The translations under genes were made by a program, and so were the position numbers. 64,000 bases of DNA from Steinernema hermaphroditum (lineage: Eukaryota; Nematoda; Chromadorea; Rhabditida; Steinernematidae): contig CM059625.1 of the NCBI GenBank assembly GCA_030435675.1, positions 11,842,001-11,906,000 of the forward strand. Reading direction: 5' to 3'. This document shows, piece after piece, positions 47,692-59,030 of the stretch. Every line of letters begins with the position of its first letter. The stretch's first letter is position 1. The notes below the pieces were generated by a model that was not told the origin of the DNA, searched no databases, and saw only the letters and a program-made list of their open reading frames with translations.

Positions 47692-47885
47692 AGCGGGCGG
47701 AAGTCGGAAATGAGGAAGTACGGGTTCACCAAGTGACCGACTCATAAATTGTTCAACGTATGTAGAGCGCGACGCTCATCCGGATGTCGGAAAGCCTGCC
47801 AGTATTGCTGCAACAGGAATAGCTGGAAAAAAAGTGATCGTCTACCTGTTTGGTGTACCCTGCATCACGACGATCATAATGAAGC

Positions 47886-47951
47886 TGTCAATCCTGTCAT
47901 TTGAGGTCGGCGAAAAAGGCATTCTTATCAACCAGGCACTGGCTTGTCAAT
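47886..47951 (+). promoter_or_regulatory. Vitellogenin promoter: two VPE1 boxes and a GATA site
   Basis: TGTCAAT occurs at 47886-47892 and 47945-47951, and CTTATCA (TGATAAG on the other strand) at 47924-47930. All lie within 150 bp of the vitellogenin ATG. In C. elegans, TGTCAAT is vitellogenin promoter element 1 and the GATA-type box resembles element 2 (CTGATAA), bound by the intestinal factor ELT-2. The set fits intestine-restricted yolk expression. Confidence 0.7.
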
Positions 47952-48033
47952 CAGCACTCCTAAAGAATACTTAAACAAGGGGCGACTAAGGTTCAAATGC
48001 AGTGACTGCAGCGGCACGTCTTTCGCCCCCGGC

Positions 48034-51000
48034 ATGCTGCTTCTCCTCTTTTTCGGCCTCTGCGCCGTCGCCTTCTCCGACACTTCGCATCGTCAGTTTG
48101 TCTACCAGTACGATGGTCATGGAGCGGCTGGACTGCAGAGCTCGCTGCAGCGTGCGATGGCAAAGGCTAAGGCAACTGTAACCCTCACCATCTTGAACAA
48201 GGAATCAGCTCAAGTGGAACTGTCCAATCTCCGCTTCGGCACGCTGAACGAAGAGATCACAGATGTGGAGAAACCGCAACATTCGGATCTGTTCGAGGAC
48301 ATCCCAAATCGTCACATGATTCCGGGTCTCCGAAACAACGACCAGATTTTCAAGCTCCCCGTGAGGTTCGAATACAAGAACGGAGTGGTTGGACGAGTCT
48401 ACTTTGACAAAATGGAGTCTGACCTGTCCAAGAACTGGAAGCGCTCTATCATCAGCATGCTGCAGGTCAAGCTCCCCGCGATTAGGGAAAAGGATCACAC
48501 CTGGACTGAGAATTTCATGGAGGTGAGCACACTTTTTCCAATCCACTGGCAAATTAGGTCCACTTCGTTGTTCATTTATGCCTCTCTTGATTTACATTAG
48601 TATACTGTAAACAACTGTCATGGGATACTTATAAACTAATTGACTGGAAAGTCGCTAATGTTACCATTTTCAGACTACCGTCGAGGGTGAGTGCGACACG
48701 CTGTACTCCGTCCGCAAAAATGGACTCAAGATGAACATTTCGAAGTCCATCGACTTCTCCAACTGCACGAAGTCGTCGACTCTCCTCTACGGCTACCGCT
48801 TTATGAACACTTGCGACAAGTGTGGTTTGAAACAATTCACCGCTGGCACCGAGTCCCCCTTCCGAGGATCTCTGCGCACTTCCGTATCGAACGTCGTCCT
48901 CAAGATGGAAACCAACACCGATTTCGCCATCGAAAGCTCTGAGGTCGTCTCCCACTACATCAACACTTTCGGTCAACGACAAGAATTCATCACGGTTGCC
49001 GTCTCAAAACTCACTTTGGAAATTGAGAAAACGACCCGCGAAGCCAACAGACTAGTGAATCCTTCTCTGTCCACCGACCTTCTCTACCAAAACCAGTTCG
49101 AGCTGATGGAGGAGAAGTTCTTGATGTATGGAGACAAATTCGGAGGCGAGAAGAAAGATCTGGCAAAGAAGGCTCAAAAATATCTCGATGCAATCGTCGC
49201 TACTGTTCACAACAAAAAGGGCTTCAGCGGCAAGAGCTCCACAGACTTCCACTCGCTCGTCCGGCACCTGGAGAAAATGAGCATGCATGATCTCGAGACC
49301 CTCTTCCGCCACGTCCGTGGACGTACTCATGCCGTGCGGTTCCTTGCTGACGCCCTCTCCGCGGCCGGGTCGCTGAACACGGTGACTCTTCTTGTCAAGA
49401 AGACTCTCGCCAACGAAATCCCCCCATTCACCGCCGCCCACTCGCTGAGGACTTTGATGTTGGCGAAAGTAGTCTCTGTTCCCATGGTCGAGAAGCTGCA
49501 GACTCTCTGTGAAAGCCCTGAAGTTGACTCAGTTATTCTGAAGCAATCTTGCTGGCTCACATATGGATCCCTGGTCAATGCCCTTTGCAAACCGAACGCC
49601 GACAAGTGGGCCGTTCACAGTGATCCTGAGGAAGACGAGAAGCTATGCCCGAAACACCAGAAAGATGCCTTCTTGGATGTATGTTCTAATTTTCCTCCCT
49701 CTTACATTAATGTTCTTTTCCAGACGATGGTCGTCAACTACGAAAACGCCAAGACGCTCTACGAGAAGCTTCTCGCCCTCAAGACTATCGGAAACTCCGG
49801 AATGGACACATCCGTCTTCCATCTGGAAGCTGTGATCACCAACCGGACCAACCACAAGCTCACCCGCATGGAGGCCATCGCGGCGCTGGCCCAAATCCGA
49901 TTCCAGATGCCACGAAAAATCCAGAATGTGCTTCTCCCCGTCTTCAAAAACATCATGAATCCCGTGGAAGTTCGCATGTCGGCGTTTTCTATGCTCATCA
50001 AAACGATTCCTGAACACAACATCTTGGACCTCATCGTCAACGTAATCGTTAAGGAACAGAACAAGAACCTCGGAGCATTTGTCATGTCAGAGTTGAAGGC
50101 ACTCTCCGAATCGAAGAACCCTTGCGAAAAGGAAATGTAAGACACCCCAAAATTGGGCATAAATTCGACACTTCTTATTTCTAGGGCCGACTACCTCTCG
50201 TCTATCGTAAAGCTTCCAACACTGAATGTTTTCGATTCTCCACTCCTCGACAAATTTTCAAATCTTCCAGTCTACCGCAGCAAGGACAACGCAGGTCTTT
50301 CTGTCGACCTCGGCCATCACCGCAAAGCCGGGAAACTGATTCCGAGCAGTCTCCTCGCTGAAGTCAATATCTATCTGAAGAAGAGCTGGAAACCGCTTTT
50401 GAGTGGAGGATTCCAGCAGAAGGGCATCGAGCGGTTCTTCATCGAGCTCTACAACAACATCGCGACGTGGCTGCATTCCCACTCTTCCACTGAATACCGT
50501 AAGCAAAATGGCCGCGAGACTCCGGAGAAGGTGTTCGACGAAATCTACCAGAAATTGGTGACTGCCACCGACGAAGCTTCTAAGGATATGAACCTTTATC
50601 TGTACATGAAGGCCCACGACTTTGATTACATCTTCGCCGTTGTCGATCACAAATTGCTCCATGAGGTGCTCGAGATAGTGAAGATTGAAGGAACCGGCCG
50701 CATCATTGAGTACGTGACCAACTCCTACCTGCCCAGCATTGACGTCGGCGAGTACCACGATAACATGGTGGCCAAGGTTCCGACTTCTCTTGGACTTCCG
50801 CTCATTGTCTCTGAATACGAATCGTGGCTCTACACCGTTCAAGGTTCTGTCGGTCCTCTAGCCATGGGATGGGACGTCAAGTATCCGACAAAAGTGTACG
50901 CGACCGCCTCTATCAGCAAAGTCTTCTCGGCGAAGATCTTCGGAGGATACTACACATTCGGAGCCGAACACAAGCAGAACATGAATGGCATGCTGCCTGT

Positions 51001-53284
51001 CAACGTTGAGTTTGGAACGAACCTGCTTGACATCTCCAACAACTTCAAGCTTGATGTTACCGCTGCAAAAGAGAAATTCCGACTTCTCGGAATGCACTCT
51101 TACCCCGTTGTCATCCGACGTCTCAACGGAATTCCGCCCAGGGACAACGACTACGTCGTTCTACGATCGAAAGAAGAGCACATTCCCCTGACGGAGAAGA
51201 AGTACGGAGGATCATGGCTCGGAATGGACATTATCCAACGCACTCACGGACCGAAGTTCAACGACGTTCCTGTCATGGTTGACTACGAGGAAAGCGGATG
51301 GGAACTGACTGTTGCGCCTAATCGCAACTCGCCTGAAAAGTACCAGATGACACTGAAAACTGAGGCAGAATCTCCCCGCATGGAATCGATGGAAGCACCC
51401 AGGATGGACAAGTTCTACCATTCGAAGAAGAGCGTCGACTTCTTCAGCACCGACGAGGATAGGAATGACAACGAACGCACCGAGGAGTACACGGAATCCG
51501 TGCGATCGTAAGTGTCATCGGGCGATTCAGCATTTAAGTTCCCTTTAGCTATTTCTCTGATGTGAGCTTCAAGTCGCACATTGAGTTGGCAGTGAAGACT
51601 GTTGGTGCCACCAAAGATCACAAGATAATCACCTCGCTGAACAACAAGTGCGATAACAAACGTTACTGCAAGGCAGTTTTGGCCGTGCGTCGGTCGGCTT
51701 TGCCAGAGCTGCATGAAGCGAAGGACTGGGAGATGGAGATCAACGTTGATATGCTCACTCCTGAGGTCGTGAACTCCCTAGAGGAAATTAGACGGACCAA
51801 CAAGAAACATCTCGAATTCACTGCTATCGTCGACGCTGAATGGGGTGCCGACAAGAAGCAGAAGGTGCACGCGAAGTTGCAGGCCGAAGAAAGCGAATCC
51901 AAGGTGAAGAGTTTGAAGAGGATGTCAGAAGAAGATCTCAAAAAGATGAGCTCAATCGAGCGCTTCTATCTCATGAACTCTATCGCCGTTATCGACAAAC
52001 TGAAGGTCCATGCCACATACGACCTTAACGAATACAGCTCCCTTGTCGCTGCTTATGCGTTGGATCTCTTCAAAGGATCGAATTTCTGGAACACCCATAC
52101 CGAGTACAAGGAGCGCAAACACAATTCCGAGAACGAGCTCTTCGCCGTTATGGCTGTGGATCCGATCGACCGTCATTTCGTCAATGTATCGCTCGACATG
52201 GAGACCGAGAAAGTTTTCTTCTACGAGGTCAAGCTTCCCATCCCGGCACCTCAGTGGAATCCTCTGACATCGTCCGCCAGCTCTGCGGCACTTTCGGCTA
52301 TCTACGACCCGACGAAGACTGCCACATGCCATGTAGAAAGCAACAATGTCTGGGGATACGACAGCAAGAGATATGTGTTCCTGGAGTCACGCTGCTGGTC
52401 CCTTCTGGCTGGCCAGGCTGAAGCGAAACCTTTCTTTATCATGTACATTGGCCGCAAACCCCAAACCAACAAGGAGAAAAAGCTTCGACTCATCACGAAG
52501 GGCTTCCAACTCGATGCCGAATTCGATGGAGCTCAGATGGTTGCTCAAATCGATAATCAGACGGTGACCGACATGAAACGCTTGTTTTCGTATGGGTGAG
52601 TTAGTTTCCATGATGGTAACAGATTTTGATGAAATACTTTCAGAATCACCATTCGTGAACAAGTGCTCACTTACGAAGGCCCGACACTAAAGGTCGTCTT
52701 TGATGGTGATCTCATCGACATCGCCATCCCCAAGCCCTTGGTACACAACAATGAAGGTCTTTGCGGAGGCATGTGGTGGCAGAGCAAGAAGAACAAAGAC
52801 GAGGACCGACGAATTTCCGACCTCATGGAACGCACCATGCATTCAGTCCGTGGAGACGACTCTGATGCCTGTGCCCAGGACCAAATCTCAATGATGGATC
52901 CCCACCGCTACAAGGAGGACAGTGTCGACGACGATGACGACACTCTCAACGCGAAACAAATCGGTTCGCAACACTTAACGAACACTCAAATCTTATCTCT
53001 TTCTATTTTGAGACCCCATCGACGCTACGGAAGTGATCGAGAGAATCAACGACGTCTGCTTCTCCGATGAACCTATCAAGAAGTGCCCCAAGAACTCACG
53101 ACCAGTCGAAGAGTGGCCGAAGCGTGACGCGAAGTACAACTGCTTGCCCAGAGAATCGTATGAGACCCGCAAGCTTATATACAAAGCTCGTCTCAACACC
53201 CTCAAGATCAGCAGCTACACGGACTCAACTGTCATGCACAAAACGACACAGGTTGCACGCCGCTGCGTCGAAGAAGATTTCTAA
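48034..53284 (+). CDS. Vitellogenin (yolk lipoprotein precursor), complete
   Basis: Exons 48034-48522, 48674-49678, 49724-50136, 50185-51507, 51549-52595, 52644-52963 and 53013-53284 join in phase to 1622 residues, the usual nematode vitellogenin size. A signal peptide (MLLLLFFGLCAVAFS) starts at the chosen ATG. The N-terminal lipid-transfer domain opens with RQFVYQYDGHG and continues through the helical part (about 250-640). A DUF1943-type region follows. An acidic linker (STDEDRNDNERTEEYTESV) lies near 1060. A von Willebrand D domain runs from ATCHVESNNVWGYDSKRYVF (about 1333) to NNEGLCGGMW (about 1465), then a cysteine-bearing tail. There is no polyserine phosvitin, as normal in nematodes. 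The product is made in the intestine, secreted, and taken up by oocytes. Strongylid yolk genes are often vit-6-like, but I do not fix the orthologue. Confidence 0.96.
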
Positions 53285-54456
53285 GTTGCTGCCTAACTTT
53301 CTATGTAACCAGTTTCGCCATAACTTTCCTTTTGAGTCAGTTTAAAGTAAATACATTTAAAGCTGATAGTTAACGCAGCGAGCAAACCTGTTCTAACGTG
53401 TTTGTTTTTATAAAACGGCGTGGTGTGAACGGTGAACCAGGAAATAATCTTCGTGTGTAGAAATCTCATTCTATTTTGCACCAGAACCTTCAGCGATTTC
53501 AGAAGGAGTTTAGAACCATAGCAAATTTGTGTCCATTGTCGTGCTTAGTGTTTTTGGTAGTTCATGGAATCCCCTCCCCTCCCTTGGCTGTGTGTTTTCG
53601 TATTGAAATCGACGAGGATCTGTATGTAATACGCAGTTTGTGGACTTCGCTAGCGATCACTTAGAGGTTTGTCCGTGACACTGTAACCAATTTCCGTCTC
53701 AAAATTTGATCTATCACAGAGCTTTAGAAATGTTGCTTATCAATAACATCATATTGCTGATAAGCAAGCATGTCCTCATGATATTTTTAAACTTTTATGG
53801 TCAACTGTACAGTTAAATCTACGTTATCAAAGTGTGTCCTTGTTTACATAACCATTTCCTCCTCCATTCTGCCAGGTCACACAGGCGATCTGAGTTTGGT
53901 CCTTATATAAACGTGATTAACTCACTCATGTGCATCTTGCCTCCGGAAAAACGTGGCTCCAGTTCGATTGCCATCGCGCCCTCGGGACTTCCAACTATTT
54001 GCTGCCGCGACTCAGCCGAGACAACGCGCCGAACATGTGCGTGACATGGTGATGAACTCGTGTAAAACCGGCTTGAAAACTGCCGTGAGATGTTGAGATC
54101 AGATATGAGCGGTAGATGACATGCCTGCCCTTCGGCGCCCTCGCAGGTAAGGCGCACACACGCTTGACTCTTGGTCGAGCAAATTTCCGCCTTCCCCATT
54201 CACAAAGTACAGTTCGCGTGACGCAAAATCTTCTAAAAGACAAGAACCGTATGCGCGAAGCTGGAGGCGCCAAATAGTTGACCTCGACGTGCCCTCGTCA
54301 TGACCTCCGGTGCTGAGTGTCCACTCGCGATCTCACATCGTTTTCAACTATTGTTCTCCTTTTTGCAGACACATTTGTTGTCAAAACCACTTTCAAGCGA
54401 TGACAACTCGCTTCAGAGTCTATGTAGGTGCACGGTGCTCTCAGCCCCGAATCGAT
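53285..54456. other. Intergenic, no gene seen
   Basis: Downstream of vitellogenin and upstream of the saposin-like gene. No supported gene or RNA. A CAG acceptor 12 bp before the saposin ATG may be its trans-splice site. Confidence 0.5.
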
Positions 54457-54854
54457 ATGTACTTCCAGCTGTTTGCCGCCTTGATCGTCTCGCTCGTCGC
54501 CGTCGATGCCCTGACGCCTGACGAAGAGTGCGAAATGTGCCAAAACACTCTACAGACGGTGTATGCGCACTTTTCCGCAAAAGTTCCCAGTAAACGAGTG
54601 GTGATGAGGCAGCTGGAGCACCAGTGCAAGAGGCAGCCTACCGTAATTTCTCCTCACAACTCCTTCTCTGAAATCAGATATTTTAGTATAAGCGACGATG
54701 CCTTCTTCTCATCCGACCAAACATCGACATGATCTTTAGTGAGATGAAAAACTCCGGCTTCAAACCGATTTGGTGTTGCGAAAGAATGAAGGAGTGCTCA
54801 AAAAACCAGTCGCCCATCGTTGACACGGCCTCGTCGCTCGAATTAACCTCATAA
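54457..54854 (+). CDS. Saposin-like (SapB) secreted protein
   Basis: Exons 54457-54642 and 54687-54854 with a 44 bp intron give 117 residues. Residues 1-19 (MYFQLFAALIVSLVAVDAL) are a signal peptide. The six cysteines follow the saposin B spacing: CEMC at the start of the domain, HQCK and RRC in the middle, WCCERMKEC at the end. SapB proteins bind or perturb lipid membranes. In nematodes many are gut proteins with antibacterial or digestive roles (caenopore type), but the role here is inferred. An in-frame ATG at 54409 would add sequence without improving the signal peptide, and a CTCTCAG acceptor precedes the chosen ATG. An AATAAA lies at 54859-54864, just after the stop. Confidence 0.87.
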
Positions 54855-54864
54855 CTCCAATAAA

Positions 54865-56098
54865 AGTCACACGATTCGAATGCGATTTAAAATTCTGTAA
54901 CTAAAATTTCTATTTAAATACGTAAGTGTAAATGGCTTTCAAACGCTCGGTGGGTTTGTCCGGGGACCGTGGTTCAAGGTCGTGTCACAGTTCAAAAAGG
55001 TCGTTTTTTCGTCGAAATTGCGAGAGGAATCCGCAATACACAAAAGAAAAGATTTTTGCAGATATTTTGAACTTAGAGAGATCTCAAGAGAAAAAGTGCT
55101 TTGAAGTTGAGAGATCTAAGGAGCAGAATTGGTTTGAAGTTAGATGCTGGTTCCAAAGAAGTTAACAGAGAACGGTAATTCGAATGGTATTCTTCAGAAG
55201 GGATGCTTCTCGTAGTTCACCAGTCATCAATTCAGTCTTCGGGGTTCCTATAATACCACATTATGCTAACATTCTCTGCAAACTTGTATGTGTTCAGTGC
55301 TCAAGAAGAAGCAGACCCTTGCTTGTTCATCGGTTATAATATGGATTTTCTCTTCCACAAATTTCTCACCACGTTCGACACAAATTAATGTCTGTATTGT
55401 CTCATTAGGCACAATAGAGTATTTGTGTAAACCGCATAGAGCACACATAGGCGTATCGTCGCAAACACGAAAAATGAAAAACCGGAATCGAACAAGGAAA
55501 CCTTTTGTGTCTGCGATGTTATCAATAGGGTAATAACAGCGAAAGTAGAATTTACTTGCTTCTTGTGTGTGAGGTAGTGCCGTTAAAAAATCTAAATGAA
55601 AGAAGAGAGATTTGAAAAATTCAGAAGATACCTGAGCGTTAGGAACGAACGCGACAGTTAGCAATTGGGGAACGAAACGATCAATTTGACAGAAACGTTT
55701 GAATTAGAACGTTCGACTGCTGCACTTCTTTTGTTTTAAGTTTCCGAAATATTCACAAAAACGCTCATCGCAACGGGCAGCGTTGCAGTAACAATTTTGA
55801 ATGGCGATGAAAAACGCGGTTTTACACTAAAATGTTGCACTTATACTACCAAAAACATCGATCGCACAGCGCTTGCGCAACCGTTCGGCAGATAGAGGAA
55901 TCTTTCATCAGCTCTTCACTGCCTAATGCAATGTACGTTTTTGCCTTTAATGCTCAATGCAGGATAAACTTTCAAAACAGAAAGTTTGTTATTGTTGCGT
56001 GTGTACGATCTATCGCAATCAACGTGTCGTTTGGTATCGATTTTACCAATGCCAGCAAAACAAATGATATTAGGCAACATGTCTATCCGTCGATAATA
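54865..56098. other. Intergenic with a short tandem repeat
   Basis: AT-rich. Holds a pair of imperfect 33-bp repeats at about 55077-55143. A 132-codon open frame on the minus strand (55266-55664) has no splice context or family and is not called. Confidence 0.5.
55077..55143 (+). repeat. Imperfect tandem duplication, about 33 bp unit
   Basis: Two adjacent units each begin GAGAGATCT and end TTTGAAGTT, with differences between them. No coding role is supported. Confidence 0.6.
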
Positions 56099-56105
56099 TG
56101 ATAAG
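56099..56105 (+). promoter_or_regulatory. GATA site upstream of UGT
   Basis: TGATAAG lies 86 bp before the UGT start codon. This is the preferred site of the intestinal GATA factor ELT-2 in C. elegans. A single short match is suggestive only. Confidence 0.4.
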
Positions 56106-56190
56106 ACGTGGTTTTTGCCTTTTCTGGAGAACACGGCGTCTCGACGATGTTTTCCCCCCATAATGTACTGCTTTAGTCACTGCCCTGTGG

Positions 56191-58996
56191 ATGTTTCCTG
56201 TGCTATTTCTTTTCATCGTTGCTCTCAGCAATGGGTACCGTATTCTCGTCTTCAGTCCGACAATCAGCCGAAGTCACATGATATCCAATGGTCGAATTGC
56301 CGATGAATTGGCCAAGGCCGGACATGAAGTCGTGAGTGGATCTTCCTTATATCAATGGATTTCAGTGTCCATAGATCTTGTTCGAACCAGAGTTCCGCAA
56401 AGTGGACAAATCGGTGAACAGTGCGAAGTATGCAACGGTGCTTAGAGTTGGTGGTTTCACAGATGAAGTCAACGAAAGGCTGAAGCTGCTTACTGCCGAC
56501 ATGTTCAAGAAGGAATCTAATTCGGTTTGGAACCGTTATCAAACGTTTAAGAAATTTCCGGAAGCAGTTACAAGACGCTGTGAAGGTACGGTTCACTTAT
56601 GTTCAAGAACGATCACAAACATAAAAAAAGGAGATCGATGGCATCGACAGCCGTCATTGCCTGAGAGCCGCTAACAAGGGAATGGTGGAACATTTTTGAG
56701 TGTTGATAAGTGTCCTATTACTTCTCCAAAACTAGAAAAAGACCGTTGCTGCCGCACGACTGCACCCGCGCCGTTCCTAGAAGCCGAAGAAGCATTGCAA
56801 CTCCGAAATCCGAACCAGCTGCCCGGCTGCATGGTTCTGAGTTCACCCGCTGTGCCGTCGCGCCTCCTTTGGAATCAGCTCTTCGCCTGTTCCACTCACG
56901 AAAGCCGCCGAAGATGCTCTACAACACCGACATCTGCGCTCCGAGCTGATGGTGGTTCCCGCTACATTCGCTAAACTCCATCGAGGCGCCTCGATTGGAC
57001 TCAACCTCGTCAGCTGAACGAGCGCACGCTGACGGGTTCACTGATCGCTGTGTTCGGATACCGCCTCCAGCCGAAACCATAAAGATCGCCAGAAGATCAA
57101 CGTCAACGGTGTGATTCTTACATTCCTGTGCATATCTGAGACATCTCGCAAGACGCAAACCCTTCATACGAGAATATAGACTCATAAACAGGAAATCAGG
57201 ACACCTATGACTCCCTGTAAATCACATTTCAGTAGAATCCTCATGTAACGTGTTTCTTGCCTCCTTCTTGTAAGGAGCAAAGTTCTTAAAAGTAAGCGAA
57301 GTTGTCACTGCTCGAAATACACATCAATGCAAAATGTAGGCATTGTATTAAACAGTGATTATTGTATTAAATAGTGAATAAGCACCGTTTCTTTAGAAAT
57401 GCTTCTCAAAAAGGACGTGATGGACAAACTTCGCTCTTATAACTTCGACATATATTTCGGCGAACAGTTGAATTTATGCGGCTCGGCCCTTTCACACGTT
57501 CTTCAAATTAAAACCCACTTATGGATATCGAGGTTGGTAAATAATAACAGTGATGAAAAGAAAAAATATTATTGCAGCTGTCCTATCATGGATCACATGG
57601 CACACATTCTGAAGATCCCAACTCCTCTTAGTTACATCCCAGCTATGTCGTTGGATGCGATGTCAGATAAACCGACGTATCTGGAGCGGCTTTACAATAT
57701 ATTCGATTCGTGGTTCAGCACGTATCTTTTTCGCTACGCCTCCAAGATGACGAACGATTTGTATCGGAAGCATTTTGGGTACCTCGGGTGTTCCCTCTTC
57801 TGGAAACATAGTCTTTAGGGACAAGTTCCCCGATGTTGACGATATCGTTCGCGAGTCTCCTCTGATTTTCGTGACAAGTGACGAATTTTTGGACTTCCCT
57901 CGTCCTATTCTCCCCAACATCATCTATATAGGTGGACTCGGAGTCGAGAAGAACGCTGCGCCTTTAAGCGAAGTATGCATACAATATATCGCTATCGAGT
58001 TTTTCTGCTTTTCCTTTCAGCCCTTTAAAAGTGAGGTACTTAAAGCGAAGAAAGGAATTATTTACTTTTCCTTTGGAACCAACGTCAAGTCCAACTTCCT
58101 TCCAGAACAATTCGTCCGCAATCTGTTCATCGCATTTTCGAAGTTTCCTGATTACCGAGTAATATTCAGTAATATTGAGTCCGATGACGAGGTAGATGAA
58201 CAAGCCTATTACTTGAATCCACCACTCTTCAGATCGCCGTCCAATTGGCTAAGACTACTCCAAATGTGTTTGTTACTAAATGGGCCCCTCAGACGGATCT
58301 CTTGAGTTTACCGGAGATGAAAGCGTTCATTACTCATGGCGGATACAATAGTCTTTTGGAGACCGCGATCAGAGCCGTCCCTGTCATCACGATGTCCTTC
58401 TTTGGTGATCAAAGCAGAAATGGGCGGATTGCCGAACGGAATGGATGGGGAATCAGAGTAGACAAGACGAAAGTCGCGGAAAGTCCACAAGTGCTGATCG
58501 CCGCTTTGCAAGATATTCTCAATAATTCAAAGTAAGTGGCTAGATCAAATAACGAAAAAACCAGCTGAACGCGTTTTTCTCTTTTACAACTACGGTCACC
58601 GGTAACTTCCATTTCTGGCAAAATTCCACTGAAAAAAGTCCACATGCTCATTATTAACATCAATTTTATAATGTCTTTTGCTCCCGAAGATATACCTTCT
58701 GCAGATACAAAGCTCAAGCTCTACGCACGCAGAAGCTCGTCATGACAAAGCCGTACGGTGCGGCGGACCGTCTCGTCAAGTACACTGAATTTGTAGCCGC
58801 CAACGAAGGAAGACTTCCCGAGTTGCAGATAGAAGGGCGACATCTATCCTACATCGAACTCTACAACTTTGATATTGTTGTGCCTGCGGCTATCGTACTC
58901 ATAATCGTCTGTTATCTGCTCTTCAAGCTGCTTTATGTCGTTCTTTGTGCCGTGTGGTTCTTGATTGTGGGAGCGAAAAAGAGAAAGATGGATTGA
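56191..58996 (+). CDS. UDP-glycosyltransferase (UGT), complete
   Basis: Eight exons (56191-56331, 56375-56585, 57397-57532, 57578-57778, 57819-57972, 58021-58191, 58233-58531, 58705-58996) join to 534 residues. It has a signal peptide (MFPVLFLFIVALSNG), the catalytic-His block SPTISRSHMISNGRIADELA, FDIYFGEQLNLCG, IYFSFGTNVKSNFLP and the donor signature KWAPQTDLLSLPEMKAFITH with GGYNS. A membrane span (DIVVPAAIVLIIVCYLLFKL) and a KRKMD KxKxx tail place it in the ER with the catalytic domain luminal. It is a close paralogue of the minus-strand UGT at 21.6-23.4 kb but has two more introns, which split that gene's fourth and sixth exons. Intron 2 is 811 bp, unusually long. An AATAAA lies at 59025-59030. 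Confidence 0.95.
56586..57396 (+). other. Long UGT intron with a GC-rich insert
   Basis: Intron 2 is 811 bp, while the matching intron of the paralogue is 46 bp. About 56740-57070 is GC-rich and free of stops over long stretches, unlike its AT-rich flanks. No family, inverted ends or target duplication were found, so its origin is open. Near 57336-57376 a 17-20 bp ATTGTATTAAA unit is duplicated. Confidence 0.5.
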
Positions 58997-59030
58997 TTCT
59001 TTCAAGTGTGCTTCAAATGCTGCCAATAAA

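Noticed and set aside
55266..55664. 132-codon open frame on the minus strand
   Set aside because: Long for AT-rich DNA, but no signal peptide, domain, acceptor or poly(A) signal supports it.
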